A stretch of DNA of 64,000 bases from positions 124,001 to 188,000 of the forward strand of contig JAQSEB010000146.1 in NCBI GenBank assembly GCA_030063045.1, given 5' to 3'. A model generated the notes under the pieces. The model saw nothing but the letters and a program-made list of their open reading frames with translations. It was not told the origin of the DNA and did no database searches. Made by a program: the position numbers and the translations under genes. The DNA comes from Pratylenchus scribneri (lineage: Eukaryota; Nematoda; Chromadorea; Rhabditida; Pratylenchidae). Below, in pieces: positions 21,474-32,184 of this stretch (within the stretch, counting starts at the first letter, position 1; each line of letters begins with the position of its first letter).

Positions 21474-24400
21474 TCATTTTTGATCATTCTCGGACCATCG
21501 GTTAATTTCCTTGATCACATTGTCGTACACTAATCGATCATAGTAGTCCACAATTGTTCCGTAAACTACTTTTCGCGTTTTTTCTTTAATATTCTCAGGA
21601 AGTCCTTCAGATTTTTTTGCATGTTTCTTGCGGCATTTTTCTCCACCATCTTTTCCCGGGCCCAAATTGCAAAGATATGCCGCAGTTTCGGCCAACATCA
21701 TTTCTTGTAATTTATCATTTATTATCGGTTTGCCTTTGATTCCGAATCTTGATTTGCTTATTATTGGCTCTCCTCCACTCAATTCCATTGCTTTTGCATT
21801 AATTTTTGCAACAATTTCTTTCACCAACTTTACATCATTACCATTTTTACTAGTAGTACCCTCCATTGAATTAGTTTCCCCCAATATTGGCAGATGATTC
21901 AACTCATCGGTTTCAATAACATACGGACCTTTGTTGAATTTATAAATAAAAAAAAACCAATTAAAAATACCATCAAATTTTTTCCCATAGTATTTTCGCC
22001 AAATATCCTCATAATTCAATGGCCATGGTTTCTGGGTCAGCACAGTCCAGTGAATGTCTTTTTCGAAACCCAATTGCTTTTTCATTCTCGTGTAAAAAGC
22101 AACAAGCGTGGATTGAATATACCTAACATCTCTCTCGACATCCACCTTATATATATTCCTTGACCCTTTCAGCTTTTCATTGTCATCCGCATTCAGTCGA
22201 GTTGGTTGAAATAATTGCTTAAATTCGGGAATGTTGAGTGGTGTCTCGAAAAATTGCTCCAAAATGCTGAAAAGGGCCACGTCCCCCTGTGAAAATTGGT
22301 AAATCAATTTTTATTAATTTGCTCGCCTACGATGCATGGTTTATTGCCGCCCAAAAATAATTTTTTTCCATTATTTGCAAGTTCATGTTGAGTGATTATG
22401 AGTTCATACATTTTTTTCATGAAAATTTTGTAAACTTTGGCTTCATGAATTTCGTTATATATTTGCCCAGCTTCAAATTTATTCTCAATTTCGTAATATA
22501 TTCGCCCATCATATTTGTTTTGTTGAAGAAAATCTTTCAACTGGAAATTATTGAAAAATCTCAAAATTTTTATTAATTGGCTTCATCAATTTTCCTCCCT
22601 TAAAAAGTTTAACCTAAATTAATAAGCAGGGTGGAGAACGATTGTCCGAAATCAGATATAGGGACTAGGGATAGGGCGCGTTATAACGAAACTACAACTC
22701 CGAGAAAATAAATTAAATTAAAATTGAAATGAAAAAAGAGTTTATTCCAATTGGAAGGTCATATTGGAATTAGATGCTACTAAAACCAAGTGCCAAAACA
22801 TTACTTGTTTTATACCTTTTCTTCCGAAGCATTCCCATTGTTGCTGATGAGCACCACACTCAAAACATTAGTTATATATGCCTCCATGGCCTTCTGGAAT
22901 TCGTCCCAATTTGTTTCCGTCAATCCAACCACATTCTCTTTGATTTCTTCTGCATCCCTCCTCCCATCACCATTGATCGCATCAAAATATGTCATTAAGA
23001 ATTTGCGAGTCAATTCCTTCACTTTGAATTGCCCTATAAGTACATCCTTTTTTCCAAGTTGGTCTGGAATCGCCGGAAACAATTGTTCACGGATTCCCTG
23101 ATCGTAGACCATAAAGTCAAGACCGGCCATTTCTGGGTTTGCCTTCGGCTCATTTATTGACATTTTTTGTGGAGGACTCCTTTTTTTTCTGCTCATCGAA
23201 GCCCCAGTAGAGGGAGAATTTGTTTTTGTGTTGGAATCAGCCGCATTTTTGATGATGTTGGTATATGCTTCCAAGGCCACTTGAAATTCGTTCCAATTTG
23301 TCTCCGTCAATCCAGTTACATTCACATTCTTCTTCTTCTTGAATTTCTCATATTCTTTAATTGCATTGTTGATGGCGTTGGTTATATATTTTTCCATGGC
23401 CTGTTGGAATTCGCTCCAATTTGACCTCGTCAATCCAACCACATTCTCCTTGAATTCATTATATTTTTCCTTGTCATCCTTTTTCCCTCCATCATTGGCC
23501 GCAACAAAATAGTCGGTCACGAATTCACTATCTAATACTCCCAATTGGAATTTGCTGTTTATGTGAACATCAAACTTTCCAAGTAAACCCGGAATCTTTT
23601 GGAAAATTTGTTCGCGAATTTGTTCGGGAGTTAAAATTTGTTTCCGATTTCCTTGATGGCCTTCCATTTCTGAATTTGTCTTTGCTTTCTGCTGCTCCTC
23701 ATGTGCCATTTTTTGATTTGATATGGGTTTTGGGATAGAAGAAGCAATTTCCGAATTCACCTTCTGCTTATCTTTTGCCATTTCTTGGTTTATTAAAATG
23801 GGTTTTGGAATATGAGGTGGATTTGGTTCCTTTATAATTAAGGGTTTCTGAACATAACCAGGATTTACATTTGTTTTCTGCTTTCCCATTGTCATTTGTT
23901 CTATTTTGGATTTTTGAATAGGAGGATAATATGTTTTTGTGCTTGTTGAAGCCTCGTTTTCAGTTTCATTTTTAATACGCCTTGACCGATCCTTCATCAA
24001 AATCCTATAAAAAAATAAATTCACTAATTAGGTTTAGATGAATTCCATTTTTGTTTGACATCTTTTATTAGCCATTTTTTTTTCACTCACTTGAACGAAA
24101 TGTCCAAGGCAAATTTCTGCACTTCTTCATCTTTTTTTGTTTTCAGTTTTTTAATTTCCTTTTCATATTTTTCATTCAAAAGTTCTAAAATATTTTTCAC
24201 TCCATCATAATATTTCCCATTGAATTGAATGAATGGTTGGGAGCCCATGAAAAATTGTTTAGCAATTCGCTGAAAAAATGTAATTTTGTGTTAAAGTGAA
24301 TTGACCACAAACATGGAATTTGACTTTCATCAAAATGAGTAGGCCCTCAATGAATTGGTCATGCACGTTTTGGGTGGGAGCAAATGAAGTTCGATTGAAT

Positions 24401-24577
24401 TGGTACAAATAAATGTAATCCTGTTTTTCCAGCGTTTTTGGCACCATCATCTCTTTCGGTATAGCTAATTTTGAGTATTTGAGATTTTAGTAAAAATTTT
24501 TACCCACCGAGAGTAGAATTTATGGCTAAAAATAGCAGAAAAACGGCAAACGCCATTTGGTAAAAGGCGAAAGCCAT
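21474..24577 (-). CDS. secreted GST-fold (FAX/CDR-like) protein, copy B, full length with duplicated module
   Basis: Exons 24508-24577, 24313-24464, 24091-24269, 22816-24004, 22331-22540, 21971-22286 and 21474-21928 give 856 residues. A signal peptide (MAFAFYQMAFAVFLLFLAI) precedes a thioredoxin-like domain whose first strand reads YIYLYQFNRTS, as in the failed-axon-connections/CDR family. The domain continues with FMGSQPFIQFNGKYYDGVKNI. Exon 4 inserts nearly 400 residues, including two full and one half copies of a module (IREQLFPAIPDQLG ... ENVVGLTETNWDEFQ). The GST C-terminal half follows (LFLGGNKPCI, GDVALFSILEQFFE), then VYGTIVDYYDRLV. Unlike CDR proteins, it is secreted and carries the inserted module. 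It lacks CxxC, so classical thiol chemistry is unlikely. Function is unknown; secretion and expansion suggest an extracellular role. It is head-to-tail with copies A and C. Confidence 0.8.
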
Positions 24578-25287
24578 TTTGAATGAGGAGGATTTGAATG
24601 AAGGCACGGATTGGAAAAATGATTATTTCGGCAATTTTACTGCCCTATTTATTAACCTAATTTAAGCCAATAGAACGTACGCTTCTCTTCTAATCGTGGT
24701 GTTGCGAGCGTTCTGCTCAGATCTGAGGAGATTGTCATCTGAACTGCACCATTTATGAGGGAAATAAGGGTAAATTGTGCCATCCATTCCAAAACATTAC
24801 CCTATAAGACTGTCGGAGGTGCCATAAAGAACCATTTTGTGCCAGAGAAACCCAACTGCCTCAGACAGCCTAAACCAAATCTGCCGATGGTATACGACAC
24901 AAAACAATGTGGCCATTGAAGTTAGGCATTAGAAAGAAATGAAATAGAGAAGACATCCAAAGCAAACATATTCATTACGGGCTAGGCTTCTCCCCTATAT
25001 ACAACTTTGGCCAAAATGGAAGGCCATCGATGAGGAGCCCCCATCAGCAGCCACAGGCGAAATCAAAGTAGATAGATGAGAACTTTGCTGTCCTCTGCGC
25101 ATACTATACTATGTCCCTCATTTTCCTCCATATTTTTGTTCCAAACTACACCAATCATAATTCATAAAGCAGTCCTATGATCATGATCAACCACAAGGAC
25201 AAGGATGATATTCAGCTGACTTTGTTTTTGGGCTTGGGCTTTGGATCTATTGATTAATTGTCCCTAAATGCCAGCGGGGCTTCGCTA
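24578..25287. other. spacer between copies B and C
   Basis: It is less AT-rich than its surroundings. It should hold the promoter of copy B and the remains of the 3' half of copy C, but no further family exons are detectable, so copy C is truly truncated. Confidence 0.5.
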
Positions 25288-26118
25288 CTATTTTCCCCGA
25301 AATCTATTCCCGGTATCAAATAAGTCTGGTACTACGGGCATCATTTGTTCACGAATTCCCTGATCATAGAGCATAAAATCAAGGCCTTCCATTTCTGAAT
25401 TCGCCTTCTTTTCTTCTTCGTCCGTCATTTTTTGTTTTGATGATTTTTGAATAGGCGGGATTGTTTTTGTGCTTGTTGAAGCCTCATTTTCGGTTTCGTT
25501 TTTAAGACGCCTTGATCGATCTTTGATCAAAATTCTGGAAATGAATTAATAATGTTTTCTTTTAATTTTTTTAATTCATTTATAATTTAAGCAACTTGAA
25601 TGAAAAGTCCAATGCAAAGTCCATAATTTCTTGATCTTCTTTAAAGGTCAATTTTTTAATTTTTTCTTTGTATTTTTCGTTTTCATTCAAAAAGTTCAAA
25701 ATATTTTCCACTCCATCGTAATATTCTCCATCGAATTGAATGAATGGCGCAGCTCCAGTGCTTTGGGAGCCCAGGAAAAATTGGTTTGGAATTCGCTGAG
25801 AAAATTTGAATAGAAATTTGTCATAAATATTGGCAACCTACGTGGAATTTGACATCCATCAAAATGAGTATGCCCTCAATGAATTGGTCTAAGACAGAAT
25901 CGGTGGGCGAAGATGAAATTCGATTGAATTGATACAAATAAATATAATCATTTTTGGCCATTATTTCATATACCAACAAATTCGGTTCTCCCTCTTTGCC
26001 TTTCTCCGGTTGCAATTTGTAAAGACCTAGTTTAACAATTTATATGTTTCTTTCCTCATTTTCACTCACCGAGAACGGAATTTACGGCAAAAAAGAGCAG
26101 AAAAGCAGTAAACGGCAT
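25288..26118 (-). CDS. secreted GST-fold family, truncated copy C
   Basis: Exons 26070-26118, 25842-26026, 25596-25795 and 25288-25534 give 226 residues. A signal peptide (MPFTAFLLFFAVNSVLG) is followed by the thioredoxin-like half (YIYLYQFNRISSSPT, FLGSQSTGAAPFIQFDGEYYDG). The beginning of the family module (YDQGIREQMMPVVPD) follows, then unrelated residues and a stop. The GST C-terminal half is absent. Splice positions and phases equal those of copies A, B and D. It could encode a short secreted form or be a decaying duplicate. The intact frame and splice sites leave both possible. It is divergent from the dehydrogenase gene at 26829. Confidence 0.68.
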
Positions 26119-26828
26119 TTGGCCAAATGCAGAAACCGTTTGAATTGAATATGAGAGAAGAGAGGGATTTGAATTTTGAAGGCACGAATTGGAAAAAGAA
26201 GGGTGATTTCGGCACCTTTATTGGCCTTTTTATTAAGATAATTATTTAAATCAATGAAGATCGCCCCCCTCTTTTTTTTTGAGTTGGCTGCGTGCGTTCC
26301 TTAAGGCTGGTATCTAGTATTTTGGCCTAATATAGATGGGCCCCATCCATAAAATCTAGCAGGAATTACCCTCCAAAATCCAGCTTTTTAGTCTATTCTG
26401 CAAATGCAAAGATGTTGAGAACCCAAAAATTGCTGCAGCAGAGGTCAATCTATTGCCCGAAAATCTGGGACCCGAAATTTCATCAAAATTATTTTAATTT
26501 AATATTTTATAATTTAAAAATAATTTGCTTCTTCTTGCATTTTTCAAGTAAATATTAAAAATGAAAGTACGAAAATTGCACATTTATTCGATGCCCATTC
26601 CCAAATTAATGTCAAAAACATTGCCATAAAATATAATTTTTCCACAATCTCTTTCCTTTGACTGATAACAAAATATTTTATCGCTCAAAAGGTGATAAAT
26701 TGTAATAAATTTATTTGGGAGAAATAAACAATAATGATCGAGGCACACGATCTTGACATAAATTTCCTCTTTTAATAATTTACTATCTCGTTTTTTTTAT
26801 TATTAATTTATTATAAACACTTAAAGAA
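26119..26828. promoter_or_regulatory. divergent intergenic region between copy C and the dehydrogenase
   Basis: About 700 bp separate two start codons pointing away from each other, so both promoters should lie here. A TATA-like element cannot be assigned with confidence in such AT-rich sequence. No other gene is seen. Confidence 0.4.
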
Positions 26829-27976
26829 ATGACTGAAAATCGACGACTTGAAGGAAAATGTGCCCTAATTACGGGCGCAGCCCAAGGCATTGGATTGGCT
26901 TTTGCCAAGCGATATTTGATGGAGGGGGCCTGGGTGGCCATCGGCGATATCAATTTTGAATTGGCACAAAAATCGGCCAATGAAATTGACAAAAATGGGA
27001 AAGTGATTGCCGTTCATTTGGATGTTACCGACCAAAAATCAATTGATGCTGCAATAAAATCCGTATTGACCAAATTTGGCCAAATTGATATTCTCATCAA
27101 CAATGCGGCATTGTTCGACATGGCTCCAATTGTGGAAATAAGCAGAGAAAGCTATGAACGACTTTTTGCCGTCAATGTTTCTGGCACACTTTTCATGATG
27201 CAGGCAAGCTTTGGAATTTGCTATTTCTTGTGATAAGCTTTGAATTTAAGCCGTTTTAAGCCGCAAAATAAAAAACATTTTTTTTTGTATTTAACCCGGC
27301 AACAATTGCTTTTTATTTTTTCCTTATCAATTCAATGCGAGTTCATTTGCCGAAAATTACCCTTAGAGCTTATTTCCGAATTTAAATTGCTAAAAATGGA
27401 ATAATTCCTTCAAATCTTCCTAAAATTCATAAATATTTAATAATTACAATTACCATTAAAAACGTTTTAATATCATTTAATTTCAGTTTAAATGCCTTTA
27501 ATTGATCAATCCAATACTTAAGAAGGAATCATTACAAAAAGGCATTAAAATTCATTTAGGCAGTTGCTCGCCACATGATTGCCCGTGGCCAAGGCGGCAA
27601 AATCATCAATATGGCCAGTCAGGCCGGACGGCGGGGTGAACCGCTGGTTGCCGTTTATTGTGCCACAAAGGCGGCGGTGATAAGTTTGACCCAATCGGCC
27701 GCATTGAATCTGATCAAAAATGGAATAAATGTGAATGCAATTGCCCCGGGCGTTGTTGACGGTGCACATTGGGACGGGGTGGATGCACATTTTGCCAAAT
27801 GGGAAGGACGGCCCAAAGGGGAGAAAAAGCGGCTGGTAGCCGAGGCAGTACCAATTGGAAGGATGGCCAGGGCGGAGGAGGATTTGGCTGGGATGGCCGT
27901 GTTTTTGGCCAGTGAAGAAGCAAATTACATTGTTGGCCAAACATACAATGTGGATGGGGGAAATTGCTTGAATTAA
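26829..27976 (+). CDS. bacterial-type sorbitol/galactitol dehydrogenase (SDR), intron-bearing
   Basis: Exons 26829-27203 and 27560-27976 join in phase 0 to 263 residues. It is a classical short-chain dehydrogenase: NAD-binding TGAAQGIG, NNAA, and the catalytic Asn-Ser-Tyr-Lys set in VNVSG, NMAS and YCATK. The second exon (IINMASQAGRRGEPL, NAIAPGVVDGAHWDGVDAHF, GQTYNVDGGN) matches, as I remember them, the alphaproteobacterial SmoS/PolS sorbitol dehydrogenases far better than animal SDRs. The expected reaction is NAD-dependent oxidation of sorbitol or galactitol to a ketose in the cytosol; there is no signal peptide. The 356-bp intron starts GC (cag/gcaagc) and ends TTTAG. Bacterial-type sequence with a spliceosomal intron and nematode neighbours on both sides indicates horizontal transfer followed by domestication, not contamination. 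Confidence 0.88.
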
Positions 27977-28806
27977 ACATATAACAAAATTTGAATAGAT
28001 GAATGCTATTTTATGAATTAAATGGCTATAATTTGAATAAATATTTAATGAATAAATCAATCCAAAATTCTATGCAATTTTGTTCTATTTTAAATGATAA
28101 TTCGGCTGATTAACGAAATGTCATTTTTTCATCTCCATCCAATTCAATACAAGATGATAGTTCCTTTTATCTTTTTAATGAGAATTATAATTAATTTACT
28201 CATTAAATCATGAAATTTATCTACAAATCTGTCGAAAAATCAGCATTATTAGGTCAAAAAACTTGGTCAAATCAGCAGGCTTCTTTATGCTATCCTGCTG
28301 AAAGCCTAGCCCTAATCTAAACCAATCTAAACATAATCCTAAATCCCAACATTTTGCTATGGCCAAGTTATATTGCCAGTAAGAAATATTTTTTTCTATT
28401 TGATAAATAATTTCATTGAATTTATGAAATTTAATATATATATTTTTTTTTCATTTTAATAATAACTTTTACATATTTCAAATTAAAATAATTTAAAAAT
28501 GCCGAAAAAGTGCAATTTTTGTCCGATTCTCCCTTTACATTTTACAAATACACATAATGTCAGATTGCTGTGGTTGAATAGCCGGATAAGTGCCCCCTTC
28601 CCTTTCCCCTACCACCACAATTGCCACCCTCCCAACAATTGTGGTTGCGGGTGCGCAAATTGCCCCGCGGCGCTCACCGCAACAAAAATCGACACAGCAA
28701 ATGATGACTGTGGAAAAATGGAGGAAAAATGACGAGGAGGGCAATTGTCGACGCACAAATCGCCCCGCCGGCTGACCTCTTTTAAAAATTCCACACAAAA
28801 AAGTGG
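27977..28806. other. intergenic region
   Basis: AT-rich to 28500, then about 280 bp of mixed composition upstream of the phospholipase-B-like gene. Short open frames at 28499-28775 exist on both strands but show no signal or family, so I do not call them. Confidence 0.5.
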
Positions 28807-31800
28807 ATGGGCCGGTCCATTGGATTGCTTCACATTTTTCTTTCCTTCTACATTTCTATTGTTCTAATTAATCAAATTGTGGGGGCAAATCGGCGAATTA
28901 ATGCAGTGTTGAGGCCAACTAGGCCAACCGAAAGGCCGGATGCCCTTCAACAAGCTTGGCATGAATTGTTGGAACTTAGGGTATTAAATAGACCTTTTTT
29001 TATAACTTTTTAAGCATTATAAAAGAAAAAACCTAATAAGGCTAGTATAGTCAATTTTAATTTTTTAATTTTTTACAATTAGCTTTGGACAATTTTCCTA
29101 ATAAGGCAGCTTTTCCATTATTTTTTGTTTAACTCATTTCCAATTAATAATTCAAAAACAAATTAAAACTTTCCAGAAAATAAAAAAGAAAAATTAATAA
29201 AATATGAAATTAATAAAATATGAAATTATCAAAAACAATTTCAGACCAATCAAAGTGCATTTGCGACATTGGAATTCCCAATTGATTATCGCCTTCTTGG
29301 TTCACTTCGAAAATGCGGCGATTCCTCCACATCAATTACCATTCCAAGTTCGGCTTCCATGCTTAGCCCAAAGCAAATTAGCATTTATGCGGAAATTGGC
29401 CATTTGACGAGAATTTGCCCGGAGAGGAATTTTCTCCAAAATACAGCAAAAGAGAATGGATTGGAATTGGCGGAATTGATGGCCAGTCAGTTTTTGATTG
29501 GATACTATATTTATTGCCCTTCTATAGAAGTCCCTTGTAGGTATCTAAGAAATTAGCCCAGGGACTATTAATATTAGAAATACCGTACTATTATTTAATT
29601 GGGCGAAAAATTATAACTTTTAATGTGTCATAGAGACCTATAAAAGTTAAACTTATATGATAAATCTGGTCAAAATGCATCATTTGATTATGTATTATGT
29701 CTTGGCATATTTTTAACCAATTTTTAATGATTATGAACAAAAATTAAATCGGTTTAAACCGTTTAATATACTTAATTTTTGACCATAACTAAAATAAATT
29801 ATGACAATTCAATGAAATTTGATCAACTATATCTAATGGTATATATTTTGTGAATGCAGAATAAATCCTTAAATCAAAGTTTTTCGGCAAATTAAATTAA
29901 ATATATCCACTCTTTAATTTATGGATATTATTTTTTAAACAAGATTTTCGCCGAGATTGCACTCTTTCCCTTTCTTCCCATCCGCATTTGCCTTCATTGG
30001 CACAAATTTTTGGCACATTTGGTGCCAAAATCACAGTGTCAAATTCAGCCGAAGGAGAACATAAAGATTTGCAAAGTTGGACCCGCGAAATTGTGACCCA
30101 AATTCAAGCGATGCCAGGTCATGAGGACACATGGAAATTGATAGTGATTGCACCAGGATTGCATGTAAAAAATACAAGGGGAAATATTTGGAAAAGAACA
30201 AAATAATCCCATAATTTAGAATTTGAAAGACTTTAAAACATTTGAGATTTAATAATGATAATTAATTAAATATATATTAATAAAAAATTTTAGACTATTT
30301 TGGTAGAAAGCATTGAAATTTAAATTTTAGTATTTTTTTTAAAATTTTTTTAAATTTTATTTTATGGGTACTAATATTAATAAATTTTTCTTATCGAAAA
30401 ATAATTTTTGAGGCCATATAATTTAACTAAATCATATTTAGAATTCTTTCTATCTTCTAAAGCCTGCTTTAATCTAAATCTAAGCCAATAAATCTTAATA
30501 TTTTATTATTGCCAAGTTATAATAGTATCAAAAAAAGGATTATTTTTAGACTTGAAAAATTTTCGGGAAATTTTTTCTAAATATTTCTATTTTTTAATTT
30601 TATAAAAATAATTAAATAGAAAAACAAGAATATTAATTTTGGAAAAAATCCAGGGAAAATTGTCATTTCTTATGCTCAACAAAATTCATTCCATTATCCT
30701 TTAAATCCCATTTAATTAATTTTAATTTAATGAATTATTTTTGAGGATATTCGCCAAGGCCAAAGTCCATTCCGTTTGGCCCATGCCACACTTCAAGCCG
30801 TCCATATCATTCGTCACAAATTGCCCAAACGCACATTCCTCCTAATTTTACGGCATTCTCAATTTGTTTGTTTTTTCCTATATTTGCCACATTTTCCCAT
30901 CATCAATTACGCAACATTCCCCCCTGCATTTCACATTAGGCCTTTTGGCATACTTTGGCCCGAAGCAGTGCATTTTGTGCCAAAGTTTTGGACCTCTGGA
31001 ATTGGCAGGAAAAAGAAAGGGTGGAAAGGGCCTGGGAAGAAGTTTGAAATTTGGATAATTAAAATGCATTTAAATGGATTTTAGGTTGAAGCCAGAATTG
31101 CAATAAATTTCCAAAGCGAAGAATTTTATGTGGAAATTGCCGATTTGATGGACCAAGGAAGACCTTTACCAACCCCGGATCGAATGTGAGGCCCTAATTC
31201 TTCAACATTTATTGGAAATATAAATAATTCATTTGCAAAAAATTTTTGTGTCATAAAATATAAATCTTTTTGTGGCCATAGAACTTGTCCAAATCAGTGT
31301 TCTTTAAGATTTTTACGTTTGATAGCTAACTAACCCGAAATCTTAATCTAACTCTAAACTTAATCTTTATCCTCAAGACTTAATTATGGCCAATTTATAT
31401 GGGCCTCAAAAATTATTATTCACATTTTTTTGCAAATTCAATAATTTTTTTAATCATTTTAAAGGCCTGATGTTTCGGTGCTTGGCCCTGATTGTGCTCA
31501 TTTGTCAGCCAGGGGCCTTTCCTTATTGCATTCCCAGTTGTGGAATTGGCTTTTGCAACCGCAAGCCAGAATTCAACCTTTTGGTTAAATTAAATTGAAT
31601 CACAAAAATTTTTTACAATTCCATTTACTATTAACTTTGAAAAAAGAAATTGGCTAAAAGCAGTTTTTATGCCCTAATTTTTGGACAATAAAAAAGAATT
31701 AAAATTAGTTTCGAAGCTTATTAGTTAGTAAGGTCAAAATGTGAATAGAATTCATAGTAAATAATCTGATTTGTTGGCTTTTTTACTACAAAAATCCAAT

Positions 31801-32184
31801 TTTAAACAAAATTTAATTTGATTCCCAATTAAGTTTTCTCGTTTTTCACCCGCAGTTCCCCTTGTCCGTCCGCTGCTTTGCCCTCGTCCACATTGCCCAT
31901 TCCTGTTGACTTCAACAAATCGCCTCTCATGTCCTCGACTTCCGCTCGCCACTTCAACAATTGGGATGGGCCAATGGTTGGGCCGAAAACCGTCGGCATT
32001 GACCCCGTTGTTGGCATTGCTGCTTTTGGCATTTGCCCTCCTTTTTTATGCCCTTTTGGCCGCCGCTTTTTCATTCAAAAGCACTCATCGACGGAGGAGG
32101 CGGGAACAACAAGATAATGATGGCCATGCCCTACTCAATAGCAATAGTGGGAGGAGGACACTGCAGCCAATTTCCAGCCAATAA
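28807..32184 (+). CDS. phospholipase B-like (SGNH/GDSL) membrane protein, probably catalytically dead
   Basis: Exons 28807-28980, 29245-29536, 29944-30164, 30746-30865, 30940-31041, 31085-31185, 31465-31583 and 31856-32184 join in phase to about 485 residues; the 29536/29944 junction is the least certain. A signal peptide (MGRSIGLLHIFLSFYISIVL) begins it. The PLB1 framework is followed through: TWKLIVIAPGLH, RLAHATLQAVHIIRHKLPKR, PDVSVLGPDCAHLSARGL, LLHSQLWNWLLQP and PLLCPRPHCPFLLTS. It ends in a transmembrane helix (PLLALLLLAFALLFYALLA) and a basic tail. Where active enzymes have GDSL the protein reads AEIGHLTR, and where they have GGND it reads APGLH. The Asp/His pair of block V remains. 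It is thus likely a membrane-anchored pseudoenzyme or a lectin-like derivative. Confidence 0.78.
29600..29880. repeat. family 1 foldback element, degraded copy 3
   Basis: An intronic segment with 'aatcggtttaaaccgttta', 'aaattatgacaattcaatg' and 'atcaactatatctaatggta', in the same order as the other family 1 copies. Confidence 0.45.

Noticed and set aside
26829..27976. Bacterial contamination as the source of the dehydrogenase
   Set aside because: The gene has a spliceosomal-type intron with matching phase and lies between clear nematode genes in continuous sequence.
28499..28775. Overlapping short open frames on both strands with Cys/Pro-rich translations
   Set aside because: No signal peptide, splice logic or family match. 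The composition shift alone explains the openness.
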